Of a stretch of DNA of 9,370 nucleotides, positions 1 through 5,690 are shown piece by piece. The notes beneath the pieces are model-generated. The model was given only the letters and a program-made list of their open reading frames with translations, made no database searches and was not told where the DNA came from. This DNA comes from Thermoplasmata archaeon. Lineage in GTDB: Archaea; Thermoplasmatota; Thermoplasmata; Lutacidiplasmatales; UBA184. The DNA lies in assembly GCA_030037875.1 (NCBI GenBank), contig JASHPV010000071.1, positions 1-9,370 of the forward strand. The letters are read 5' to 3'. The position numbers and the translations under genes are program-made. The first letter of the stretch is position 1, and each line of letters opens with the position of its first letter.

Positions 1-287
1 ACTTCTTGGCCGCTCCGGAGTTGGAGATAGCGAGCCAAGGCGGAGGGAATCCGAACCACCAGAGAATTTCCCGAGCGAGCGACCTTCACCTTTGAGGCTA
101 GTCCCCAGAGTCCGAGTTCCTTCGCGCGGGCTTCGATCTTGTCTACGCTCTCGGCGGTGAAGAAAACCTCTCCGCAAGAATCGCAAACCTCTGCATCGTA
201 ATCCCCGAGAAGGACTCCAAACATCTCCTCCCTGGCTCGCTTGGGTCGAAGGCCTCCCTTTCCGCAAACAGGGCACCGCTCTACCAT
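1..287 (-). CDS. YgiT zinc-ribbon / AbrB-fold fusion antitoxin (partial, runs off window start)
   Basis: Likely antitoxin and autorepressor of the DUF4258 gene just upstream. Translated from ATG at 287, the visible 95 residues show two parts. Residues 1-45 hold two CxxC pairs (C5/C8 in CPVCGKG and C35/C38 in CDSCGEVFF), the pattern of the YgiT-type zinc finger found in MqsA-like antitoxins. Residues 66-95 (VKVARSGNSLVVRIPSALA and onward) match the swapped-hairpin AbrB/MazE DNA-binding fold. The ATG lies 1 nt after the toxin stop, so the genes are probably translationally coupled. Toxin-first order is as in mqsRA. The C-terminus lies beyond the window. Fold assignment is confident; antitoxin role is inferred from family and neighbour. 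Confidence 0.82.
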   Translation of the reverse strand, partial: MVERCPVCGKGGLRPKRAREEMFGVLLGDYDAEVCDSCGEVFFTAESVDKIEARAKELGLWGLASKVKVARSGNSLVVRIPSALARYLQLRSGQE

Positions 288-288
288 A

Positions 289-495
289 CTACCACCTCGG
301 TTTCACGGTAATCACAAAAATCCTCTTCTCCATCACAATGTACACCACTTCGAAATAGCGATACGCCGCGACGATCCGGTCCCCTTGTCTGGACTTGGAA
401 CCCGACCGGATTGCAGCTTCGACCTCGCGCCGCGAAATCCCCCGCAAGACCATTCTTTCGACTGCATGCCGGCTGTAGAGGACCCGTAGGGTCAT
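289..495 (-). CDS. DUF4258 domain toxin-like protein
   Basis: A 68-residue basic protein with the typical start of DUF4258: an SRHAVERMVLRGISRREVE segment (residues 8-26; HA, ERM and RGIS are the family landmarks), followed by a beta-rich end (YRYFEVVYIVMEKRIFVITV). DUF4258 proteins are RelE-like in size and are commonly paired with a YgiT-type zinc-finger protein, which is the arrangement here, so it is probably the toxin of a type II TA pair, perhaps an mRNA interferase. The ATG at 495 was chosen because the domain begins at once and a 17-bp palindrome sits directly upstream. Another ATG at 499 is in a different frame. No SD is visible; with the TTAAG box about 28 nt upstream the mRNA may be leaderless. 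Confidence 0.8.
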   Translation of the reverse strand: MTLRVLYSRHAVERMVLRGISRREVEAAIRSGSKSRQGDRIVAAYRYFEVVYIVMEKRIFVITVKPRW

Positions 496-499
496 CCAT

Positions 500-516
500 T
501 ACGTGTATTACACGTA
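500..516. promoter_or_regulatory. Palindromic candidate operator of the DUF4258/YgiT-AbrB operon
   Basis: TACGTGTATTACACGTA is a perfect inverted repeat with 7-bp arms and a 3-bp centre. It lies between the TTAAG box and the start codon of the minus-strand TA operon, where a bound repressor would block transcription. The centre contains GTATTAC, which is also an arm of the palindrome before the vapB gene at 1504. Binding by the AbrB-domain antitoxin is inferred. Confidence 0.62.
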
Positions 517-520
517 CTAC

Positions 521-525
521 CTTAA
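521..525 (-). promoter_or_regulatory. TATA-like TTAAG box of the DUF4258 operon
   Basis: On the minus strand the sequence reads CCTTAAGGTAG; the TTAAG core is 26-30 nt upstream of the ATG at 495. The same core sits at the same distance before the TA operon starting at 6594 and one nucleotide further before the one at 5035. This suits an archaeal TATA box driving a leaderless transcript. Confidence 0.45.
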
Positions 526-702
526 GGACTTCCCTTGTCCACCCGGCACGTGAGCGTGGGAATCAGTCCCAGGTTGCGGGGTCGATCGGGGTGCGGAACC
601 AGGGTGCGAACGTCCATACCCCCGCGACGTCTGGCTGCAATGTGACTTTACACCCCATCGCGGCTCACCTTCCAGGCAGATGGAAAGGGCTTTGTACCAT
701 TG

Positions 703-723
703 CCATCACTTCTGTAATGATGG
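703..723. promoter_or_regulatory. Inverted repeat over the start codon of the RelE-system antitoxin
   Basis: CCATCA (703-708) and TGATGG (718-723) are perfect 6-bp arms around a 9-bp spacer. A second overlapping pair, TACCAT (695-700) and ATGGTA (720-725), extends the symmetry. The right arms cover the ATGATG start of the antitoxin gene. A TATA-like CTTTGTA lies at 690-696. This is a reasonable autoregulatory operator, though the arms are short. Confidence 0.4.
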
Positions 724-968
724 TAGTTGACAAGGCCTTCACGAGCATCCCCGTTCATCACTCCACCCTACTGGCCCTTCGGGGGGTAAAGACGGCCGAC
801 CAGACTTGGGATGACTTCCTTCTCGCGCTGGCAGACGACTACCTTTCGCCGGCGCTGAGACGAGAGTTGGATCGCCGGCTTGCCACAGAGGACATCATCC
901 CCGGAGCCGCCATGAAGCGAGAGTTTGCGAGGTGGAGGCGCCAGCGTGGGAAAGGAACGGTCGGCTGA
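717..968 (+). CDS. Small antitoxin-like protein paired with a RelE-family toxin
   Basis: An 83-residue protein upstream of, and overlapping, a RelE/ParE-like gene. The N-terminal part (FTSIPVHHSTLLALRGVKTA, then TWDDFLLALADDYL) follows the layout of short archaeal antitoxins: a beta strand, a helix containing a T..L..L..K pattern, then a WDDFL helix, as in ribbon-helix-helix/DUF7557-like proteins. The C-terminal half is strongly charged (RRELDRRLATED, KREFARWRRQR) and is probably the toxin-binding tail. Two adjacent ATGs (717, 720) open it; the same frame is open far upstream but without protein-like sequence. The family assignment is by pattern only; the pairing with the toxin is the firmer evidence. 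Confidence 0.68.
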   Translation: MMVVDKAFTSIPVHHSTLLALRGVKTADQTWDDFLLALADDYLSPALRRELDRRLATEDIIPGAAMKREFARWRRQRGKGTVG

Positions 969-1257
969 CGACTGGCCTGACTTCACTCGGACTGCCCGGT
1001 TGCAATTTTGGTCCCTACCCCCTGAGATTATCGAGGCCTTCGCGACCGTCTTTTCAGAATTCGCTAGATTTCCACAAAGACCCTCAATCTCTCTCGACGT
1101 ATGCCCAATCCGGAATGACCCTAAACGGTGGCGGCTCAAGGTGGCAGGTTACCGCGCAATCTATCAGGTCCGACATGGTCATCCGGTGCTCGAGGCCTTC
1201 CTCCCTCGAACGGAGCGGACTTACCAGGACTTCGAGTCGCATCGAAAGCGGATCTGA
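946..1257 (+). CDS. RelE/ParE-family toxin
   Basis: A 103-residue protein with a RelE/ParE fold signature: a helical part (PPEIIEAFATVFSEFARFP, residues 25-43), then the strand pair RWRLKVAGYRAIYQV (61-75), which matches the ParE/RelE 'lRvGdYRviY' core, and a C-terminal PRTERTYQDF (87-96) equivalent to the 'hRrevY' end. Expected to be a ribosome-dependent mRNA endonuclease or gyrase poison; the sequence alone does not decide which. Start chosen at GTG 946 because a strong SD (GGTGGAGG, 931-938) lies 7 nt upstream; TTG 925 is an alternative. It overlaps the antitoxin by 23 nt in another frame, typical of coupled TA genes. Confidence 0.8.
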   Translation: MGKERSADDWPDFTRTARLQFWSLPPEIIEAFATVFSEFARFPQRPSISLDVCPIRNDPKRWRLKVAGYRAIYQVRHGHPVLEAFLPRTERTYQDFESHRKRI

Positions 1258-1471
1258 CTCCCCGGTTTTGGGTAAGCAGGTAGGGGCTCGCGTAGTGATC
1301 CAAGCCAATTCAACGACGGGGATGGTCGCCCGGATGGCTGCGAGGCGCTCGAAGAGGTTGTACGCTCTCTACGCCCTGACCATATGGAAGTAACTCTGCA
1401 CCCGCCGTCTCTGCCGGTGATGAATCTCTCGAGAGCGATTCGCGTTTCACCGTTCACGAGTGGACCAGGGA

Positions 1472-1478
1472 TTATGTA
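1472..1478 (+). promoter_or_regulatory. TATA-like box of the vapBC operon at 1504
   Basis: TTATGTA lies 26-32 nt before the ATG at 1504 in otherwise GC-rich DNA. It overlaps the left arm of the palindrome at 1476-1494. No SD precedes the ATG, so a leaderless transcript is likely. Confidence 0.4.
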
Positions 1479-1494
1479 TTACGTTCTGTAATAC
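1476..1494. promoter_or_regulatory. Palindromic candidate operator of the vapBC operon at 1504
   Basis: GTATTACGTTCTGTAATAC is a perfect inverted repeat with 7-bp arms and a 5-bp spacer, ending 9 bp before the vapB start. VapBC complexes typically bind such repeats and repress their own operon; binding here is inferred. The arm GTATTAC also forms the core of the palindrome at 500-516. Confidence 0.65.
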
Positions 1495-1503
1495 GCCTAC
1501 CGG

Positions 1504-1716
1504 ATGCCGAAACTAGCGGTACGGCGGAGTGGGAACTCCATCGCGGTTCCACTCCCCCACCGCCTTGTCCGCGACTTGGGACTCAAACAGGGGGACGAGG
1601 TGATCGTACGAATCGAGCGGATCCCCCATCTGCTCGATTTCGCCGGGGCCCTCAAGGGCCGGCTTACCGCAGACGAATTCACCAAGCTGAGCAATGAGGG
1701 GGAGGACTTTGGTTGA
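1504..1716 (+). CDS. vapB: VapB-type antitoxin, AbrB/MazE fold
   Basis: A 70-residue protein. Residues 3-38 (KLAVRRSGNSIAVPLPHRLV through LGLKQGDEVIVRI) give the AbrB/MazE swapped-hairpin fold with the hallmark RSGNS turn and the GD-V beta ending. The C-terminal 30 residues (LLDFAGALKGRLTADEFTKL) form the helical tail that normally plugs the PIN toxin active site. The downstream PIN gene overlaps its end by 8 nt. The AbrB part closely resembles that of the zinc-ribbon antitoxin at 1-287 (RSGNSLVVRIPSALA), which fits their related operator sequences. Confidence 0.85.
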   Translation: MPKLAVRRSGNSIAVPLPHRLVRDLGLKQGDEVIVRIERIPHLLDFAGALKGRLTADEFTKLSNEGEDFG

Positions 1717-2083
1717 CCTGTTTGCGGACAGCTACGCGATCGTAGCCCTCTTCGAGGGCAACGAGCGATACGTCCGAATCTTTCGTCGCGGGCGGGTCGT
1801 GACGTCGGCATTCAACGTGCTCGAGGTCTATGCAACGCTCCTGCGAAGATTGGCTCCCGCGGAGGCTGAGGAGAAGGCGCGAGCGATTCTCGAGATCGTG
1901 CGAGACATTTCCCCGGAAGTAGCCCTGGATGCGGCTCAGTTTCGCCAGGAGATGCGTCATCGACGGCGCGACTGCTCGTATGTCGATGCCTGGGGCTACG
2001 CGGCCGCCCGAAGCCTCGGGATGCCGTTCCTGACGGGCGATCCATCGTTCAAGGGGATTCCGGGCGTCGAGTTCGTCCGCTAG
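1709..2083 (+). CDS. vapC: VapC-type PIN-domain ribonuclease toxin
   Basis: A 124-residue PIN domain, the usual VapC length. The four acidic positions are visible: D7 (LFADSYAIVALFEG), E39 (FNVLEVYATLL), D93 (CSYVDAWGYAAA) and D111 (FLTGDPSFKGI). PIN toxins are Mg2+-dependent RNases that cut tRNA or rRNA; the target cannot be read here. Start chosen at TTG 1709 because GGGGGAGG (1698-1705) lies 3 nt upstream and the first catalytic Asp then falls at residue 7; ATG 1694 in the same frame adds five residues and lacks a good SD. The gene overlaps vapB and is presumably co-transcribed with it. Confidence 0.88.
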   Translation: MVDLFADSYAIVALFEGNERYVRIFRRGRVVTSAFNVLEVYATLLRRLAPAEAEEKARAILEIVRDISPEVALDAAQFRQEMRHRRRDCSYVDAWGYAAARSLGMPFLTGDPSFKGIPGVEFVR

Positions 2084-2187
2084 AGGTCGCCGCACTGTGC
2101 GGGGACCCTGAGGGCGCGAACTAGATTTCGCCCAAGGGCGGGACCGTGTTGTAGTGACCTTGCAACCGCGCCGTACCGATGCTTGAG

Positions 2188-2343
2188 GTGCACCCTTCCG
2201 AGGAGTTTGGTTACTCCGACCGAGGGCGGATTCTCGACCGAACCCTCGTATTCAGAGTCCTTGAGTCGGGAATCAGTGCTGCTCGCGAACCAGTAGAACC
2301 ATTAGTCAATTCGGCCGACCCCCGGAATGTTCCAAGCGGGTGG
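2188..2343 (+). repeat. Diverged repeat element, copy A, with bulged hairpin
   Basis: This 156-bp stretch aligns with 6747-6902 in the same orientation, about 72% identical by my hand alignment with one single-base insertion and one deletion. An 18-nt block is identical (GGTTACTCCGACCGAGGG, 2209-2226). It begins a hairpin at 2214-2257: CTCCGA, an unpaired C, CGAGGG, a 16-nt loop, CCCTCG, three unpaired bases, then TCAGAG, with one C-A mismatch in the outer stem. Frame 2179-2436 is open across it, but the matching frame in copy B has a frameshift and a stop, so coding is doubtful. It fills most of the 322-nt gap between vapC and the gene at 2406. It could be a structured leader RNA, a MITE-like remnant or a dispersed repeat. 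Confidence 0.7.
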
Positions 2344-2405
2344 GTTGTCCGAGACCAGGATCCATTCACCACGAAGAGTAGACGTTCTCCGGAGATTCGT
2401 CGGTT

Positions 2406-3023
2406 ATGTACGGAGGCAGCCTACCGATTCTCGTGACGGCTTCCCCGTCAGCGCCGTTACCTGAGTCTGATCCCTTTTTCGGAGCAAGTGAACTCGATTT
2501 CCGCCAGTCTATGGACCAGCCTTTCCTCGGCTCGTACGCGGTTCTTGACGGGACGGGCGCGGTACGTGCCCGAATCCGACGTAGCGGGAACGGGTGGGGG
2601 GTTTTGCTCATGGATTACGTATTGGTGGATGCGGCGGACCGACCTCTCGCGTACGTGCGACAGCCGCGTCCGAAACACTTTATCGGATACAACCTTCCCT
2701 TCACCCTTACCGACCCATACGGGACGGAGCTCGGTGAGCTCCGATTCCATCCCTTCACTTTCCGCTCGACTCGGTTTTCGTTGGTTCGTCAGGGACGTGA
2801 GGTCTTGTGCGCGGAGGCCTCACTTGCCCTTCACGACTTTTCGATTAAGGGCGGTTCGGTCGAACTGGCGACATTGCACGTGGACTGGATCGCGCTTCCG
2901 GGGGGAGTCCATTTGAAGTTCTCCCCCCTGGCGATCACCACATCCGAGCGAATCCTCGTGATAGGGCTGACTGCCTTTCTCCTAGTCTTCACTGGCTCTC
3001 GGCAATTCCCTACCTTCCGCTGA
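2406..3023 (+). CDS. Tubby C-terminal-like (LURP-one/scramblase-related) protein
   Basis: A 205-residue protein with the rhythm of the LURP-one-related/phospholipid scramblase-like fold. A core strand opens near LDFRQSMDQPFLGSYAVLDG (residues 30-49), followed by repeated strand pairs ending in basic or aromatic residues (VRARIRR; DYVLVDAADRPLAYVRQP; FTLTDPYGTELGELRF; FSLVRQGREVLCAEA). It closes with a hydrophobic helix (ERILVIGLTAFLLVF, 181-195), which in this fold is the central helix of the barrel. Such proteins are proposed to bind lipid or membrane; the role in prokaryotes is unknown. No SD is seen before ATG 2406; a GTG at 2433 is an alternative. Repeat copy A ends 62 nt upstream. Fold is moderately certain, function unknown. 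Confidence 0.68.
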   Translation: MYGGSLPILVTASPSAPLPESDPFFGASELDFRQSMDQPFLGSYAVLDGTGAVRARIRRSGNGWGVLLMDYVLVDAADRPLAYVRQPRPKHFIGYNLPFTLTDPYGTELGELRFHPFTFRSTRFSLVRQGREVLCAEASLALHDFSIKGGSVELATLHVDWIALPGGVHLKFSPLAITTSERILVIGLTAFLLVFTGSRQFPTFR

Positions 3024-3154
3024 AGCGGGATTGGCTGGTCGCCGAATCCGGAAGGCGCGGGTGACCTTGCACACGGGCTAGTCCGTCGAACCGAGCGGAA
3101 AATCGATGGACATGGGCCCGCGTCGCAGTACGGTTCGACGCCCGCTGTTGGCTG

Positions 3155-4264
3155 CTACAGGATCCTGCCCGCGCGAACCACGGGAGTCCCATCAATTGCG
3201 ATCTCGGAACCGGCGAGCGAAAACCAGGAGAAGAAGTTCGAGCCATTCGAGCCCCCGAGGCCCTTGTTGCCTCCGATTTGCAGGGAAACGGAACCGCCCT
3301 CGATCGTTTCCAAGTTGGGGACGTCCTTGACGGCTGGATTCAAGCCCACTTTGAGAAGGCTGGTACGGTCCTTCCCCGCCGTTCCGGTCTTGTACCGGCG
3401 GCCAAACATTTTCTCTCCTTCCGCCAGCGAGTACGAGGTAAGCTTGCCGTTGGCAAATTCAAGTTCTCCCCCAGCATACACGTTCCACCAAATGTTCGTC
3501 CGCCGGTTCGCGTAGAAGCTCCCTTCCGCGGTTTTAGAGTCGAGGAGGACGTCAAGAGTCCCTGATGGGATCTGCTGGAGCATCCCGGCCGAGGGGTCTC
3601 CCTTACGATACGCGTGGGGTCTCCCGTCGGTCAACCGCGGAGCGAGCCCGGCGAGGCCGACCTCCAAGTCGGTTCCATTGGGGTGGGTAATCCGCACCTT
3701 TTCACCGCCAGAGAGCGCCTTTGCCAGCCGGGCACCGCTCTTCGCCAGCTCTTCCGGGTCGGTGAGACTCGCGCGTAGCATGCTTTCCTCCCACTGAGCG
3801 CGATCCAGGCCCCACTCCTTGGCCCGTCCTTCCGTTACGAACCCAACGGTCATGCGGCCGCCACGGAGCCCTGCCTTCTGGGCGACCTCGTACCAGTGGC
3901 CAATCCAATCGAACGCTGGGTCGAGGGCATCCTCGACATCCTTCTCAATGCGGGGGCCGTCGCCCGGACCCCAGAAGTTCACATAGACCTCCGTGGCGCC
4001 CAGTGCCGCCCACTCCGGGGCGCTCGATTGTCCGAGCAGCTTCGCTTGCTTTCGGTCGATAGCGCGCCACCAAGCATCTTCGTCCTCGTAGACGAAAAGG
4101 GTGTGGCCGCCCACGCGGCGAACCTCGTCGACCATCGCCCGGGCCAGGGGCATCGTGTGCTCCCATGACTCGATGATCGTGTTCTCTCCCGCTCGGACTT
4201 TGAGATACTTCGTTACGATGTTTCGGGCTGCGTCGCGCTGCAGCGTCGATGGGGGCGCCGACAT
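3155..4264 (-). CDS. M29-like aminopeptidase family protein, possibly inactive
   Basis: A 369-residue cytosolic protein of the thermophilic metalloprotease M29/leucyl aminopeptidase group (COG2309). The N-terminal half has the family layout (LKVRAGENTIIESWEHTMPL, 21-40; ALGATEVYVNFWGP, 87-100). The C-terminal half carries LKVGLNPAVKDVPNLETIEG (304-323), equivalent to 'xGIGLNP..' and its acidic ligand region, and VSLQIGGNKGLGG (326-338), equivalent to 'VHIGIGDN..FGG'. The His in 'VHIGIG' is Ser327 here, and the later 'H(I/V/L)D' metal motif is replaced by FFSWFSLAG (344-352). The metal site therefore looks damaged or altered. It stands alone between unrelated genes, with a TTTACAAG box about 30 nt upstream of its ATG. 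Family likely; activity doubtful. Confidence 0.8.
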   Translation of the reverse strand: MSAPPSTLQRDAARNIVTKYLKVRAGENTIIESWEHTMPLARAMVDEVRRVGGHTLFVYEDEDAWWRAIDRKQAKLLGQSSAPEWAALGATEVYVNFWGPGDGPRIEKDVEDALDPAFDWIGHWYEVAQKAGLRGGRMTVGFVTEGRAKEWGLDRAQWEESMLRASLTDPEELAKSGARLAKALSGGEKVRITHPNGTDLEVGLAGLAPRLTDGRPHAYRKGDPSAGMLQQIPSGTLDVLLDSKTAEGSFYANRRTNIWWNVYAGGELEFANGKLTSYSLAEGEKMFGRRYKTGTAGKDRTSLLKVGLNPAVKDVPNLETIEGGSVSLQIGGNKGLGGSNGSNFFSWFSLAGSEIAIDGTPVVRAGRIL

Positions 4265-4291
4265 GATGAGGGTCCCACGTAGACTCAGCTA

Positions 4292-4299
4292 CTTGTAAA
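4292..4299 (-). promoter_or_regulatory. TATA-like box of the M29-like gene
   Basis: On the minus strand TTTACAAG lies 28-35 nt upstream of the ATG at 4264. It is the only AT-rich stretch nearby, so it is the best promoter candidate for this single gene. No SD is visible. Confidence 0.33.
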
Positions 4300-4424
4300 T
4301 CGTCGGGGGGTGGCGAAACGGTAGGACCCCGGCGCACAGACCTTCTCCTCAATCCGGGCTGACCGTAATCCCCGTTGCAACAGAGCGGGTTGCAAGTAAC
4401 GGCACTGCCCCAAACGCTCTGACG

Positions 4425-4811
4425 TCAGGCCAAGCGCGAAAGGCCTTTCACTCGATCGAAGTCGGAGTCGAAAGAAATGATGGACCTGATTCCCCGGCGC
4501 CCCATGCACACGATAGAAGCGCAATCCGCCACCGATAGCTTTCCATTGAACTGACGGTGGTACGACATGGACTCATCCAGGGCCGGACGATCGATGAAAT
4601 CGATGGCACACGAGTCCGTGAAGAAGCGATAGAACTGCTGGGCCGGGTTCCCGCCGCCTCGATGACCAATCAGCGTGAGAGTCTCAGATACTACTAGGTC
4701 CGTGACCACGAGGTCATCGTGCACCGTCCGACTGAGGCGAGCGGCATCCTTGTGCCAACGGTCCTTTTTATCAGCCAGCGCGACGAAGTACGACGTGTCT
4801 CCGAAGATCAC
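4425..4811 (-). CDS. vapC: VapC-type PIN-domain ribonuclease toxin
   Basis: A 128-residue PIN domain. The catalytic acids are D5 (IFGDTSYFVALAD), E43 (LVVSETLTLIGHRG), D96 (KLSVADCASIVCM) and D115/D117 (IISFDSDFDRV). The E43 segment and the SFDSDFD ending are typical of one large VapC subgroup found in archaea and cyanobacteria. It probably cleaves a structured RNA when not bound by the antitoxin. Start is GTG 4811, overlapping the antitoxin stop in the tetranucleotide GTGA, which implies translational coupling. It is a distinct subfamily from the PIN genes at 1709 and 5988, so it is not a recent duplicate of either. Confidence 0.9.
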   Translation of the reverse strand: MIFGDTSYFVALADKKDRWHKDAARLSRTVHDDLVVTDLVVSETLTLIGHRGGGNPAQQFYRFFTDSCAIDFIDRPALDESMSYHRQFNGKLSVADCASIVCMGRRGIRSIISFDSDFDRVKGLSRLA

Positions 4812-5035
4812 AGCTCACCCCGCTGGACCCGCCGCTTGTCACGGACCGCGTCCCCCCCGTGCGCGATGATCCCGGTTACCCCGGTTATCGTGCTTCGACG
4901 ACGGGGAACAACAACAATCTTGTCCGCCTCGATGGCCCAGCTCAAAATATCGCCCTCTTGAACGACGGCCGCTTTACGGATGGATTTGGGCACCACCGTC
5001 AAATAGCCCCTAGAGACTTTCGATTCACTAGTCAT
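4808..5035 (-). CDS. vapB: VapB-type antitoxin, AbrB fold
   Basis: A 75-residue protein. Residues 5-50 (SKVSRGYLTVVPKSIRKAAV, EGDILSWAIEADKIVVVPRR) match the AbrB/SpoVT fold: a strand, the 'T-VPKSIR' turn-helix, then 'GD-L-W-I--DKIVV-P'. The C-terminal tail is charged (HGGDAVRDKRRVQRGEL) and presumably binds the PIN toxin next to it. ATG 5035 gives exactly the expected domain start. No SD is seen, and a TTAAG box lies 27-31 nt upstream. Unlike the other antitoxin genes here, I found no clear palindrome before it, only a short direct repeat GGATTTTGGATT near 5042-5053. Confidence 0.87.
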   Translation of the reverse strand: MTSESKVSRGYLTVVPKSIRKAAVVQEGDILSWAIEADKIVVVPRRRSTITGVTGIIAHGGDAVRDKRRVQRGEL

Positions 5036-5061
5036 TCCGTGGGATTTTGGATTCGCAGGTA

Positions 5062-5066
5062 CTTAA
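5062..5066 (-). promoter_or_regulatory. TATA-like TTAAG box of the vapBC operon at 5035
   Basis: The minus strand reads GTGTTAAGTACC here; TTAAG is 27-31 nt before the ATG at 5035, almost the same spacing as in the TA operons starting at 495 and 6594. Confidence 0.42.
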
Positions 5067-5151
5067 CACCATCTAAACCCAAGGTAGCTGACTCGCTGGA
5101 GGGGTCGGATCTCCCGCTGTCGCCACTTTGACCGCCGTTTCGCACGCCGTG

Positions 5152-5444
5152 TCAGGCGCGTTCGAATGTGTGCAAGCCCCAATCCCCCCACTTTTCCCGG
5201 GGCGTGCAGCCCAGCTCGTAGCTGATCTGACTGTTCGAGTAAAACCACGAATCCCACGAAACGGTCGAGCTGCGTTTTTCCTAGCGACGATCCCAGTCAG
5301 CCCCGCTCGAGAGAGATCTTCCATGCGCAGTAGACGGCAGGAGGGGAGTTCGGCGACCAGCTCGGGATCGCGGAGGCAAATCTCCGGGCCGGGGCTCCGA
5401 AACCGGACTAGGAGCCCGTCACCCTTTACTGGGGGTGACCGCAA
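5152..5444 (-). pseudogene. Unrecognised gene, apparently split by a frameshift
   Basis: Two frames look coding in succession. From TTG 5444, one frame reads protein-like sequence (LLVRFRSPGPEICLRDPELV, ELPSCRLLRMEDLSRAGLTG) to about 5276. The next 120 bases read best one frame back, ending WFYSNSQISYELGCTPREKW then GDWGLHTFERA with a stop at 5152-5154. That second frame opens only after a TAG at 5281-5283 and has no good start codon. One extra A in the A5 run (T run at 5275-5279 on the plus strand), or a -1 slip at GAAAAAC, joins them into about 97 residues. The start lies 3 nt after the stop of the gene at 5448, so the two would form an operon. No family recognised. It may be a broken gene, a sequencing error or, less likely, recoding. 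Confidence 0.42.
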
Positions 5445-5447
5445 TGC

Positions 5448-5690
5448 TCACTGATTCGGATTTAGGGGTTCGTCGGTTGACTGTGTCCACTCCACCGTCA
5501 CCCGGATCTCTTGAGGTGCGGTCCGTTTCGGGAACTGGGCCAGGCTGAGTGCCACCACCAGGTCGTCGCTGACGAACGACTGCTTCCTCAGTTGGCTTTC
5601 TTCTCGGTAAGTGGCCACCAGCGTACCGTCCCCTACGTGGGGACCGCGCCACCACGAAGTCTTCACTAGGGTCTTCTCGAATTGCCCCAC
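5448..5690 (-). CDS. Hypothetical protein of unknown function
   Basis: An 80-residue ORF with good coding character (mostly G/C third bases, balanced residues). It begins VGQFEKTLVKTSWWRG, passes through GTLVATYREESQLRKQSF and DDLVVALSLAQFPKR, and ends in a strand-like IRVTVEWTQS. No membrane segment, signal or metal motif is present, and I recognise no family. GTG 5690 was chosen because a GGGGGG run (5694-5699) lies just upstream; TTG 5711 would add seven residues. It lies between two VapBC modules on the same strand and is followed at once by the frameshifted ORF at 5152-5444. A TA-like or phage-like pair is possible but unproven. Confidence 0.5.
   Translation of the reverse strand: MGQFEKTLVKTSWWRGPHVGDGTLVATYREESQLRKQSFVSDDLVVALSLAQFPKRTAPQEIRVTVEWTQSTDEPLNPNQ

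Noticed and set aside
557..605. GGGAATCAGT and GAACCAG words resembling part of repeat copy A, a possible third copy.
   Set aside because: Only short words match; the 18-nt core block and the hairpin are absent, so chance similarity is more likely.
932..1393. A 153-codon plus-strand open frame over the RelE gene.
   Set aside because: It is Ser/Arg-rich with no fold pattern and is fully explained as another frame of the RelE gene and its GC-rich flank.
1258..1475. Gap between the RelE and VapBC modules searched for CRISPR, tRNA or small ORFs.
   Set aside because: No repeated spacing, no RNA fold and no protein-like frame were found.
2214..2257. Hairpin considered as a transcription terminator after vapC.
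   Set aside because: No T-run follows, it is 130 nt past the stop codon, and the second copy stands upstream of a plus-strand gene with no plus-strand gene before it.
2179..2436. Open frame of 85 codons across repeat copy A, with a stretch (HPSEEFGYSDRG) matched in copy B (HPHEIFGYSDRG).
   Set aside because: Copy B has a frameshift and an in-frame stop right after the match, and differences between copies are not biased to third codon positions. The match follows from nucleotide identity.
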